The notes under the pieces: model-generated
The model's input: the letters and a program-made list of their open reading frames with translations, nothing else
Told to the model about the DNA's origin: nothing
Databases searched by the model: none
Part shown: one piece after another, positions 10,506-21,319 of the stretch
Layout of the letters: every line of letters begins with the position of its first letter
How positions within the stretch are numbered: position 1 is the first letter of the stretch
Program-made: the position numbers and the translations under genes
Origin: Coriaria nepalensis
Taxonomy: Eukaryota > Streptophyta > Magnoliopsida > Cucurbitales > Coriariaceae
Direction: 5' to 3'
Assembly (NCBI GenBank): GCA_027186245.1
Contig: CP114493.1
Span: 6,641,501-6,705,500 of the forward strand
Length of the DNA: 64,000 nt

Positions 10506-11129
10506 CTCTACGGAAACTGATAATTTCTTCGTAGCCAAAGAAAGAAAATTGTCAAATAATAAGAAACAATTTTCCTCGAATCAAAGATTTCCACTTCAAT
10601 TTCAGTTGAAACCAAAGAGAGGGAATCCCAAGAACTCCACGTTACAGCCTGCAAAAGCGCTGGGCGGGCCTCAGCCGGTGCATTTCCCGCCAGTTCACGG
10701 GTCTTCTTCAATGGACATTAGCCACAGAGGCCATCTCAGAAACAACATCACATAAGCCCTCTTGATTGTCCAACCTGATATCCAACTGACCTCCTTGCCT
10801 AACCAATAACTCGTGCTTTTCCGCTACATTCATGAGTACATAAGAAAAATGACGATTTCAACTAGCATGAAAAGGCAATGACTTTAGCAGCAAAAGAAGG
10901 CCACTAGCTTTACCGATGTGAGAAGCAGCATGGTCCGCTACAGTGGATATGATCCCACCTTCTTGAAGGGTCGTGTAAAGAGTAATTAATAGCGTGTCCT
11001 CTGCATATTTCTCCAGCTCTTCTATGGATTCAGGGATGTAAGTAGCTTCTCTTCTAGCATCATTTATCGGAGCTTCAACTAATCTTCTTTTCTTTAAGTA
11101 GCTTCTGTAATTCTTTGCTGAATTTGCTC
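10506..11129 (-). pseudogene. Intronless retrocopy-like pseudogene of complex I assembly factor NDUFAF6
   Basis: Read on the minus strand from 11129, consecutive frames give EQIQQRITEAT, then RRLVEAPINDARREATYIPE, EELEKYAEDTLLITLYTTLQ, ADHAASHIGKASGLLLLLKS and RHFSYVLMNVAEKHELLVRQ. These continue with EGLCDVVSEMASVANVH and, after a frameshift, KKTRELAGNAPAEARPALLQ. I recognise this as the C-terminal half of the plant NDUFAF6 homolog, a mitochondrial squalene/phytoene-synthase-fold protein needed for NADH dehydrogenase assembly. There is an in-frame TGA before RHFSY and at least two frameshifts. No introns separate the segments, which suggests a processed copy, but no poly(A) or target duplication was confirmed. 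The N-terminal half is missing. Confidence 0.75.
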
Positions 11130-11224
11130 ACTGATATGTCCGAGTATAGTGCTTGTGCTATTGGGTGCTCGATCTATTTGTTTGCGTTGAGTTTGTCCAA
11201 CACATGTTCCGGTTTCCGAATCAC

Positions 11225-12480
11225 CTATCCTGCCAGCAAGTTAATAGACTCAAACTTGTGGAGCAGATTGAAAGAGATAAAGCTTACAGCTCAGCAAAAT
11301 ATTTTGTGGCGTTTTGGTGATGGTTCTAATATAAGTGTTTGGCATGATTATTTGCTGCCTTCTGGTATCATTTATAAACCTAATTTCTTGGCTGATAATC
11401 TGTATGTGAAGGATCTTACGTCTAATGGAAATTGGAACTGGCCTTTATTACATAGTTTTTGTTCACAACAACAAATTGAGGAAATTCAAGCCTCGTAGGT
11501 AAATCCTACTCTCTCTAATATTCCATGCTGGCTTCCAAATCCTAGAGATCAATTTACAATTGAATCAACTTGGCAATTGACAAGGAATACTTTAGATACT
11601 TATATCAGTTTCAAGTGGTGTTGGGACAAACATATTCCTGTCAAAATTTCGATTTTCTTATGGAAATATTGAATAATTATTTGTTTGTTGATGAAAATGT
11701 AAGGAAATAAGGCCATTCAAATAGCCTATGTCTGTTGCCTTTGTTCTCAAAATATTGAAACAACTGATCACATTTTTCTTCACTGTGCAAGGACTAACCT
11801 TATATGGAATTGGTGCACGAGAGTGATTGGTTTTAATTTTAGATTTTTACCTTAGTGTAAAACAAACTCTAATTGGTAATTTTCAAGAACTCAATTAGTC
11901 TCAAATCCCTCCTATTCTAAGGGTGCTAATTTGTAATTTTTTTTGGCAAATCTGAAGGATTCGGTGTGCCAAAAAATATGAAGATAAGTTAATTAGTATT
12001 CAACATGCAATCCAAGAAGCCACTTTTATCCTTAAAAGTGAAATTTCCTGATGTTAATGTACGGGTATGAATTTTGAGGTGACTTTAAAAGCTTACAACT
12101 CCTAAATATTCAACTTTGTTTTTTGCTGGTTCATCAAAAGTGGATTAGATGGGATAGAACTCCCCGTGGAAGGCTTAAATTGAATGTTGATGGTGCTTCA
12201 AGAGGCAATCCAAGTTTACCTGGTGGAGGCTTGGTCATCAGAAAACCCATGACGGCAACTTAGTGAAGGTTTTTGCTTTTCATTGGGACATTAATACTAC
12301 CACGATGGCCGGGACAAACATTCTTACAAAGTTTACAAGTCGCTTATTATCATGATATTTGTCATTTTATAGTTCACACAGATTCTCTAATGTTGGTTCA
12401 CATGATGGAAGAGGAAGTTATAGGGAAGCTAATGTCGTCGTAGCGGACTCCTTAGCAAACCATACTTCCAATAAGCAGTT
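11225..12480 (+). mobile_element. LINE (L1-type) 3' part: zf-RVT and RNase H
   Basis: Decayed C-terminal part of a plant L1 ORF2. ILWRFGDGSNISVWHDYLLP (about 11295-11355) is the usual lead into the zinc-binding RT domain. A zf-RVT segment follows (CCLCSQNIETTDHIFLHC, about 11735-11790). RNase H motifs come next: LKLNVDGASRGNPS near 12180, IVHTDSLMLVHM near 12360, and VVADSLANH near 12440. Stops and frameshifts are frequent. The 5' side abuts the NDUFAF6 retrocopy, which may have been made by such LINE machinery. Confidence 0.8.
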
Positions 12481-12484
12481 CTAT

Positions 12485-14744
12485 TGGCTGATCTACGGAT
12501 CAGTGAAGCAGACGAAGCTAAAGAATCTTCCTTTAACTCAGAAAAAATCCTCCATAAAATTTCTTGCTTGCCAATCTTACAAGAATTTAAACATGACCAA
12601 CGTTTTTCCTTAGCTAGAACAGCAGCTTGTTGGATGAATTCGTTCTCTCTACCAAAATTTGTAAATATTGTCCACCATATCATTCTTTTTTTCTTTGTTA
12701 CTTCTGCCTGATCCAAGTTTAGTCCAACCCATTCTTTTACTGCAACCGGATCAAAAGTTAATTTACAACGAACGGGTACAAATTCTTGTAATAAAATAAC
12801 ATTAAATGAGATTAAAAACTCTTGTAATAAAATAACATTTTACATGTAACTAGATCATTTTATAAAGATAGTAATGTCGCCAGCAACATACGTACCCAAA
12901 TAGAACCGTTCGCCAAGAAATTCAGATAACAAAATGTTTAATATAGATTCAAGTAGACTTCTTTAATGATGAACCAGTTGAATTATAGCACATGATTAAT
13001 TACTACGAATATTAAAAACTAAAATTAAAATAATCTCTAACTCAAAATATATTTTTTCCAATTCTATATTTCTTCATTAATCTATTATATGTTAAAACTT
13101 TGATAAATTAATAACTTCCGTTAATATTTTTTACCCGTTTCAACTTTCAACTTGAGAATAACTTGATAAATTAATAATTTGTTATGTTTATAAGATAATA
13201 TATTGCAAAAAAATATCAAACACAATGTTTATAATTTAACTATAAGTCATTCCTAAAACAAATTATTCATTAATTGATTATTTTTAAATTAAAATTAATT
13301 TAGATTTGATCTCTAATTTTTAATAACACGGTAAGAAGTTCTAGTAGTTTTCTCTTGCTGCAACAAAAGATTATTTAGTGACATCACTACTTTGATAGTT
13401 TTTTTACGAAACAAAATCCATAGTAGACTTAGAATCTTGTTTACTAAAGAAGTTTTTTCAATATTTTACTTGTAGTAATTTTGTCCATTAGAATGATATT
13501 TTATAACAAAGTTGTCTACATAAAGGTTATGAGTTTTTCTCCTATCTTTTTATGGTCACTAACATCATCGGATTTTGACGTTTCTAGCAAAAGTAATGCT
13601 TGATTTATTAAAATAAGGTTTTGATAATTAATAGGAAAAATATAACATGTTGAGATAACTGCGATAATTGCTTAACTTTGAGATTTACATTATTAAAATT
13701 TATATATAGTGGCCTTTCATTCTATATTCATCAAAGTTAATTTTCATATTTAATAATCGAGTTTAATAAATTAGAAATATTTTGACAAATTTAAAAGTTA
13801 TTAATTAATCGATAATTTTCAAGACTGTTAATTTTTTGATGTTTTACTATAATATTTTGTCATAAACCGATTTACCGGATCCGTGACTAGCATGTGAATT
13901 GCATGACTGAAAATATATAGAGAAAGGATATAGGGACTCTGTAGTCATGCAATCCTCACAAGTTTTTTTCTTACTTACTTCAGAATATTAGTATCGGTGG
14001 GACACATTTAACTCAAAATTTTACATTCATCATAAGGCTAAGATTTACAATCTATATATTCAACATGTATAAGTCAGCAATTGTGTACTAAACACTCAAC
14101 TAAAGTAAGGTTTGTATATAAAAAAAACTCTACATCTATTATATTGTACATTATTTAACCTTTATATAGTGAAGCGTTTACGTTCACCCTCAAAATAATA
14201 ATCCATTAGACATAATGTTATCAAGGTTCGACTGGGCAGCCGGCATGCAATTTCTGAAGAACCCTATCATCTCTAATCTGAAAATATTTATAATTAAATG
14301 GGGAATGTGTATAAAACTCAGTGAGAGATAAATATTCTCATAATTGTTGCATTTTGAGATTCAATTTCTCATTCACTCATTAATTATTTTGAGCATACCA
14401 TATACCGATTCGAAACTCTCACGAATGAGAACAAAATGATAAACTAATCGTCACATATATTTCATATCATCCATAAAAATAAAAAAAATTCAGTCTCGGT
14501 TTAGAATAACATCATATATGAAGGCATGGCACCTCGAAAACTAATGTACTGACTTTTTTTAAATTAGCGTTATAAATTAAAGTGCATGCAAGCACCTATA
14601 ACTCATGAAAAAGCTCATTCTCATAATGCGTGACAAAGATATTTATTGTCCATTTCTTCCATCAAGATGAACAGATGAACAGGAAATCGCTCAATTTATT
14701 TATTCATTTATTCAATTAAGCTTTTCTTTTTCTAATTAAAGCCT
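12485..14744. other. AT-rich intergenic DNA
   Basis: No gene supported. A 19-bp direct repeat (CTTGTAATAAAATAACATT) occurs at about 12785-12803 and 12821-12839. A short minus-strand stretch at about 14229-14278, preceded by a possible acceptor, reads LHAGCPVEP then stop, but no partner exon was found. From 14580 the sequence belongs to the duplicated peptide-gene block. Confidence 0.5.
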
Positions 14745-15249
14745 TTAATCACAAACGAAGAAACAGCTGCCGCCCATGCAACTTGCACCTTTGCATTTAG
14801 GAGGAAGAAAAGGAAAGCATTCCCTATCACGATCGCATGGAATTACATTATCTAAGGAAACTCCTTCGGTACTAGACTTCTCACCAACATGACTTGGAAT
14901 TTGGTGATTAGTCACCCTTGCTTCCATTAGAGGTGAACTTAAGACTAGAAAACCTGCAGTTAGAGGAAAATTTAGTGAGAATTCTCTGTATACATAATAT
15001 GGAGACGGAGACAATAAAATGATAGAATTAAGATTCCTGAATTCTTAAATACTCGGTCTATCTATATAAATCGATCAATCACAACTGCACATATAAAAAA
15101 TTCTATGCAGTTTTGATTTATTGATCTATGATAGATTCTATATATCCAAAAATTACTCCAATAATAAAATGCGACTACAAAGAAAGAGACTAACAAGCTG
15201 TTATGACCAATAAAGCCATTAAAGAAGTCTTGGAAAGAGTCAACTCCAT
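14745..15249 (-). CDS. Secreted six-cysteine peptide precursor, NCR/defensin-like (copy 4)
   Basis: Two exons: 15195-15249 and 14745-14953, 241-bp phase-1 intron, 87 aa. Signal peptide MELTLSKTSLMALLVITAC and following hydrophobic residues, then a propeptide almost identical to that of the gene at 5068. The cysteine domain starts VIPCDRDRECFPF and keeps the C-X5-C-X7-C-X4-C-X4-C-X3-C spacing. Compared with its duplicate, several basic residues are replaced (RPKCKR becomes PPKCKG, MLG becomes MGG). The mature peptide is therefore less cationic while the scaffold is unchanged. Reading from the ATG at 14,8xx-15,014 without splicing would lose the signal peptide, so the spliced model is preferred. 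Confidence 0.8.
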
Positions 15250-15343
15250 CTTGTAAGTTGTATGGTGATTAGAAAATATTTTTAGGGTTATGGGTTGCTG
15301 CTGTTATATGACTATTGTACTTTTCTTGAAAGTAACCAGTACT

Positions 15344-15357
15344 GTATATATATATAA
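15344..15357 (-). promoter_or_regulatory. TATA box of peptide gene 14745-15249
   Basis: TATATATATATA about 96 bp upstream of the ATG, preceded on the coding strand by CCTCTTGTTATATA as in the duplicate at 5628-5646. Confidence 0.6.
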
Positions 15358-15670
15358 CAAGAGGACAAAACTAATTTAGTCAACAAAATTATGTCAATAT
15401 TTTTCTTAAATGCACTTACTATATTTAGAAATATATAATGAATATTTACTTTTCTTGCTATTCTTTGGTTTAGTATTTTGTTACACTTACCTAATGAATA
15501 TGCTATCGTTTTCGTTTATATTTTTTCCTTTATTGCTAATTTGTTTACCCTTTTTGTTTATCATTTATCATTTGCCTTTTTGATTTCCATTAAATTTTTA
15601 ATTAGAGACCCACAAACATTGATTTCGTAGATATCCATATGAAAGCCAAAATCGAGCATGAACTCAGGGT

Positions 15671-16045
15671 GATTAAACCAACGTCGATGCTTTGTCCTAG
15701 CAAGAAATGAACATTTACAGACCTTTTTTTTCAGTTATTTTGGAGAGCGTCGGCAACTTCATTTTCAAAACAGGGAATAGTGGGCGACAAAAAATGAAAT
15801 CTAGAAAACGACGGTTGAAACCAATGCTAGACAAGATGAAAAAAAAGGTGCGAAGAAGGAAAAGATAACGAAAAAAGACATAAAGCAGTATGAACACTAA
15901 GACATGGTGGCTCAAATCACAGATCTTTCTTTTCTCTCTCTCTCTCTTTTTCTTTTGGCAGTTTCTCGATCACGGTCTGATTACCTTGAACACTTTGTCT
16001 TTAACCATGGTTAAATTAGCTACATTGCTACTCAATCTGAAATCT
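15671..16045. other. Intergenic, upstream region of the defensin gene
   Basis: AT-rich with a CTCTCTCTCTCT run near 15936. Open frames here (15715-15915 minus, 15890-16117 plus) are low-complexity and not credible. It probably includes the defensin promoter. Confidence 0.45.
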
Positions 16046-16052
16046 TATATAA
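16046..16052 (+). promoter_or_regulatory. TATA box of defensin gene
   Basis: TATATAA lies 74 bp upstream of the first ATG of the defensin at 16120, followed about 30 bp later by a CT-rich segment suitable as a plant transcription start, giving a short leader. Confidence 0.6.
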
Positions 16053-16119
16053 GGGTCCTCTTCTTCTCTGACTACCAATCACACTCTTCATTCAATTTCA
16101 GTCTCTATCATTTGTAATC

Positions 16120-16477
16120 ATGATCATGAAGAGATCAATGCGTTTGTTTTCCAGTTTACTACTCCTCCTGCTACTTCTTGTGGCCACTGGTTCGTTCTCA
16201 TAATCATTTATATATGTTTAATCTCATTATATAATTTGCGGTTATAAGATGAACTGTATTCTAAACAAGTTCTTGTCAATTGATTGTATGAACTTTTGAT
16301 TGGACAGAGATGGGTCCCATGGTGGCAGAGGGAAGGACATGTGAGTCACAAAGCAATAAGTTCAAGGGGACGTGTGTGAGGAACAGCAACTGTGCTTCCA
16401 TCTGCCAGACAGAGGGCTTCCCTGGCGGCCATTGCCGTGGATTTCGCCGTCGATGCTTCTGCACTAAGCATTGTTGA
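16120..16477 (+). CDS. Plant defensin (gamma-thionin), class I
   Basis: Two exons: 16120-16189 and 16308-16477, phase-1 GT-AG intron of 118 bp, 79 aa. The start chosen is the first of two in-frame ATGs (16120 and 16126). The signal peptide has a long Leu run (residues about 11-19) and likely ends at EGR. The 47-residue mature peptide begins [14 protein letters not shown] and has eight cysteines, C-X10-C-X5-C-X3-C-X9-C-X6-C-X1-C-X3-C. It includes the gamma-core [11 protein letters not shown] and ends CFCTKHC. This is the standard four-disulfide CS-alpha-beta fold of apoplastic antifungal defensins. No pro-domain follows the last cysteine, so it is class I, routed to the cell exterior. A relic of the same family is at 26420-26542. 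Confidence 0.93.
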
Positions 16478-17097
16478 TCACTTGTTTGATTGATATATGC
16501 ATGAGATACTATTAATTGATAATTTGGTAATGGAAGATTTGGTAATGGATTGAAGCTAAGCTAAGAGCAACTATGATTTTAAGCTGGAGCAAAAAACAGA
16601 GGAAAGTTAACTGCCGCAAGCTTGCTTAAAATTTCATTAACTTGAAGAGAGTTTAAATACACCAAGAGAAAAATGAAAAAAGTACATGAATAGTAAAGCA
16701 ATTAAATGATCCCTTAAAATGATGGAAGTACAAACTAAACATCTATCACTACAATACTTAACAACATCAAAACAGCAGAGTACTTGCTGAAGAAAAACCA
16801 GAAAAACTGGGATTTTCTGCCAACTAAAGTAAGATGAGCGCCAACTTGTGATTTTGTGCTCCACGCTTTTAATGCTTCAGGAAACTACTTCTGCACTTCA
16901 TATTCTCCATATCAAACTTTCTGGCATCAAGAAAACACCGACCAGAATTTGAAATTCCGTCCAAAAAGTCTGCATATCAGACATAAATTTGCATCAGTAC
17001 AGCCATCTAACTTGGCTTCTCATTTCTTGGGCAATTGACTTGATTCCAATTGACTTAATTCCAATTGACTTAATTCCAATTGACATCCTCTAACTAC
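16478..17097. other. Intergenic with a short 15-bp tandem repeat
   Basis: No gene supported. The unit ATTCCAATTGACTTA occurs about 2.8 times at 17042-17084. Open frames at 16637-16864 (minus) and 16856-17038 (plus) show no family features. Part of this may be flanking sequence of the copia remnant that follows. Confidence 0.45.
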
Positions 17098-18600
17098 TGG
17101 TATAGAGTCAATGCTGATTTCTAATCCAATCAAAAAGTCATCCTTCTCCACTATGTTGCTGGTACATCATTTCTCATCATTTCATTATATGTTGATGATC
17201 TATTAATCATTGGAAATGATGATGGTTTGATTCTAAAACTCAAATCTGAAATGCAATCTATATTTGAGATGATAAATTTGGGATTGATGAAGTTCTTCTT
17301 GTGAATGGAAGTCATGCAACTGCCTGGAAGTATCTTTATTTCTCAAGAGAAATATGTTAAAAACCTTTTGAAGAAATTCAAAATGGATTCGAGTAACCCA
17401 TTTGCTACCCTTTTGATTGCTAATGAGAAATTAACAAAAGAAGATGGTGCTGAGAAGGTGGATAAGACTCATTTTAGAAGTTTAATTGGAGGTCTCATGT
17501 ATCTCACAGCAACCAGACCTGAGTTGATGTACTTCATCAGTCTACTTTCCAGGTTTATATACAATCCAAGCCAAATTCATCTTGGATCAGCAAATAAGGT
17601 GTTGAGATATCTAAAAGGTACTACTGATTATGAGATTCTATTTGAAGAAGGAGAATCTCAATTAGAAGGGTTCATTGATAGTGATTGGACAGAGTCCTAT
17701 GATGACTCCAAAAGCACAAGAGGATATTGCTTCTCATTCAATTTAAGTGTATTCAGTTTGAGCTTAAAGAAGCAAGGCATTATAGCTCTACTATGACAGC
17801 AAGTCAGCAATTGTCATTTCTGAAAATCTAATTCATTTTAGTAGGACAAAACACATTCAAGTCAAGTTCCATGTCATTAGGGAAAGAATCAAGGAAGGTG
17901 AAATCAAACTTCTGAATTGTTCGTCAGAAGAGCAAAATGCGGACATATTCACAAAATCTCTTTCAACTTTTAAGTTTGAAATGTTTAGAGGTAGGCTAGA
18001 AGTGATTCCTAAACCAATCAAAGAGAAGTATTAGAATATGATTGGTTTGAGAAATCTGACTTTAGAGTTGACTTTTGGATTTCTTATTCCATTGTCGTTG
18101 ACTCTCAAACCCTCAATTAGATCTCTGTAAAACCAAGCTGTGGTAATTTGAATCACTCAAATTAGTTCATCTTAACTTTCAATTCAATCTAAACTTTTTA
18201 AAGTTACGGGTTTTCTTGTAGAATAAGTTACAAGCTAAATTTGAATTCTTCAACCAATCTGATATCTCCAACAAGTTTATTTCATGATTCTAGAGGTGTG
18301 GAAATTAGTTTGAAGTCCTGAAAACTTTTGGAATGCATCTTGGACCAATTTACTCTTTGCCAACTAAAGTCTGTAAAAGCTGTGCAACTTCTAGTGTAAA
18401 GCATAGTTCTATTTTTTCTGCATTTGTTATTGCTTTGTTTAAATTTTAATTAGCCGAATTAGTAGTAGATGTTAAGTGCTTTCAGTATGTTTCGTTCAGT
18501 TTTAAAAATAGTTGTAAGTGCACTTGTAATTATTCTTTTTCTCTCTTTTTAAGTGTTGTAAAAAATCAATGAAAAAAATGCACTATGTTCTAGAACAAGA
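17098..18600 (+). mobile_element. Ty1/copia remnant 2: RT, RNase H and 3' LTR
   Basis: A 5'-truncated element starts inside reverse transcriptase. The catalytic motif ISLYVDDLLIIGND is at about 17183. A stop precedes the long open frame 17305-17796 (RT thumb, then RNase H with SDWTESYDDSKSTRGYCFSF). Further pieces follow, including RTKHIQVKFHVIRERI near 17850 and ADIFTKSL near 17945. The coding remnant ends where an LTR-like sequence starts (TATTAGAATATG, about 18029), related to the TGTTAGAATGTG sequence at 46233. The LTR end is not sharply defined (about 18600). Confidence 0.8.
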
Positions 18601-19329
18601 ACAAGTGTTCTTTGTTTTGTTTTTTTGTTTTTTTGTTTTTTTTTCATTCCTTCACTCTCATTTACACTTGAAACCAATCAACATAATTAAACAATACCCT
18701 TGACGATTTTCTATCAATGACCATCTTTACTCATTGTGCAAATACCTTTTAAAAATAATAAACTAATCATAAAGATATCCTAACGATAATAACAACTAAT
18801 CAACTATCTTATCACTAACTCTTTTTTATTGGGAAAATAAGTATATATCGAGAGAACAGTCTTAAAATATTGAAAATAAGGAGAGAGAGAGAGTTAATAT
18901 TTTATCACTATCACTATCATTAATTCATTTTGAGTGTTTTTATATTTTTTTTTTTTATAAAAAAAGTGAGAATTAATTTCTCTCTATTATTATTTCGATA
19001 ATTTTATAAAGAGGGGAAAAGAATATATTAATATATTTATAATTCTATTTTTTAATAATAAATATTTAATTAAATAATAAGTTAAATATAGTAAAATATA
19101 TATTAAAAATGCTTCATCCCCTTCCTCCCTTTCTCTCCAATTTTGTAGGGATGAAAAATTAGATACTTTCCCTCCCTCTCCCCTCCCCTTCCCTTACTCT
19201 CCCTTCTTAAAAATCTAACCAAAAAAAAAAATAAAAATGTTCAATTCCTTTCCCTTACTCTCCCCTAAAACAAACGGACTCTCAAGGGCCATATCCCAGT
19301 GAGGTCAAAGGAGGGCCACAATACAACTT
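18601..19329. other. Low-complexity AT-rich intergenic DNA
   Basis: T-rich and A-rich runs (TTTTTTG repeats near 18615, GAGAGAGAG near 18885) and CT-rich blocks near 19120-19200. No coding signal. Confidence 0.5.
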
Positions 19330-20404
19330 AAACAACAACATAAGAACCCCCCCCCCCTCCCCCCCCCCTACCAAAAAAAAGAAAAAAAAAGAAGCTAGAA
19401 GCTATCCCAAAAAGAACGAATCCGACAATTATCCAAGATTTTAGGGGCGAGAGGGGGGGAACGAGTATGCAATCGATACTTAACAAAAAAAAAAAAAAAA
19501 AGATTATATTATCATTAGTGATAGAATGAGGGCAAGAAGACTTGTTCTGGATACAATTGTTCCTCTCCTTTCAAATGAGGGAAATAAACCCAAAAAAAGG
19601 TGAGGCGGGGCCACCGTAGAGGCAAGGGCCGAAACACGAAGGAAGAAAATCAAGAAATCTTATTATTCCAAGTCGCAAGAGAGGGAGGAGCACTAAAGAG
19701 CGGAGCCATGGTATTCCACACACAAGTGACAAAACAAGAAGTCTCGAAAATATGATCCCATGATTCATCATTAATGAGGCAATGAGGGGAACCATTGCAG
19801 TCGGAGTACAAAAGAGAAAAATCCGGTCATGAGTTGCTAGACGATTAAAGAGAGCAAGCCAAGTGATGAAAGTGAACTGAGGGATAATGCCCTTGAACCA
19901 AGTCACCTCAAACAAAGGAACCCATGGAGCTCTCAGACGAAAATGATCCCAAGCCGAAACCATAGAAAAACCTGAATTGGAGTGGACCCATGTGAAAGAG
20001 TACGCCATACTAGGCCCTAGAGTAAGAGAAGTACGACATACTAGGCTCTGGAGTAAGAGAATGGGGGATAAGGTCTTCGATATCCCACCAAGCAATCGGG
20101 CCGGGGTGGGAGGGAACGAACAAGAGAAGTTATCAATAATGTTACTCACCTTTAGGTTAATACTAATCCTAGATGAAACAACAATCTTACTATCAACGAG
20201 GTTTCCAGGAAGATCATACCATAAAGAAATACTAGTGGATCTAACTTTCCATAAGATCTTCGTTCTTTTCAATTTTCTGAGCCCTAAGGATTTTCCTCCA
20301 GTGCAATTGCACACTTGGAATCTGACAAACCCATAAATATTTTTTTCTTCTAAGAAGTTGATTATGATCCCAAGTGCAAACACTGTTATTAAGTTCATCA
20401 CCAA
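19330..20404 (-). mobile_element. LINE (L1-type) remnant, RT C-terminal/zf-RVT part, minus strand
   Basis: A long minus-strand open frame (19571-20404) plus frameshifted continuations. LWYDLPGNLVDSKIVVSSRI is followed by SGFSMVSAWDHF, APWVPLFEVTWFKGIIPQFT and FITWLALFNRLATHDRIFLF, the conserved lead-in and core of the zf-RVT domain of plant LINE ORF2. The following part is shifted out of frame (the zinc-binding stretch is readable in another frame). Downstream pieces such as WKERNN-like and KILDNCRIRSF are visible at 19400-19600. An unusual poly-C stretch (19347-19368; poly-G on the coding strand) sits at the 3' end. No promoter or 5' part is present. Confidence 0.75.
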
Positions 20405-21319
20405 TAATTTATTATCTATCCCTAATAATTAGTAAGCAATTAAATAATAAACAAATACGCTGATATCATATTTGTAATCTTTCAACTGCCGAGGCGTGCC
20501 AAGATCGATTTCCGTATCATTACTCGACTCTCATGATGCAAATTTATATCATTTCTTGTTTTCATTAACTCCATTTTTTTCATACCTCATTCCCTAATTC
20601 CTCCCTCGCTATCTCTTTAAGTTTGTATTATTTTTTCCTTCCTTTCTTTTAAATCTTTTCGTTTTAGTAATTACATTAGGCAATCTCTATGCTCTACTAT
20701 TCGTTAGCAGTGAAATTCATATTAGAATCATCATTTATGTGTAGTTATTTGGTTGAGAGATTTGATAATAGAAATTCTGAAGTCCGTTAGAATTCAGATC
20801 TATTACTATACTTATTGCATTGATCATTATCTGTAAGTCAGTGATTTGATTGACGTTCAGAGAGTACAGTCCCCCCCTCCCTCTCTGAAGTGGTGTAAGC
20901 GAAAAAGATTACACATATTCTGCTTTTGATGTAGAAAGCTGTAAACCGTGAGGCTAATCTGTGATGCTTATTTTGCCTTTTTTCCCCCATAATTATGTAT
21001 GTGTATAATGTAAATTTTACCCAAGTAGTTGCGTCGTGAGTGGTGCTTCTTCTGGTTAGAATTTGGAAGCCCAGAAAAGCATTAGGCGTGGTGAGCCTAA
21101 CTGTTTTCCCTAGTATAAGACATTGTATCAGTCATGAATGAAATGGCTGATGGTATAAATGGCATTCTTCTTTTCCTCTAATCTTAGAAACATTAAGCAT
21201 ATGTTTATCTATTACAGTATAAAGGGAAATTAAAGCATATGTCGAGGTACATTTCTGTATCATTTCCTTCGTAAAGTTTTCAAGAATTACAAATCCAGTT
21301 ATATATATATATTTATTTA
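20405..21319. other. Intergenic, no gene seen
   Basis: Moderately AT-rich, with a C-run at about 20872-20880 and an (AT)n stretch at 21300-21312 directly before the copia LTR. No coding features, and no promoter could be assigned. Confidence 0.45.

Larger units (their letters stand above)
14580..15670. repeat. Duplicated peptide-gene block, copy 2 (partner 4880-5945)
   Basis: Same-orientation copy of 4880-5945 covering the gene at 14745-15249, its promoter and its 3' flank. The right edge is near CCATATGAAAGCCAAAATCG (about 15636). Confidence 0.75.

Noticed and set aside
14229..14280. Terminal exon (LHAGCPVEP) of an unknown minus-strand gene
   Set aside because: Only about 16 codons, with no upstream exon or family match, so not reported as a gene.
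15890..16117. 75-residue plus-strand frame upstream of the defensin
   Set aside because: Hydrophobic low-complexity translation of a CT-rich promoter region that overlaps the TATA box and leader of the defensin.
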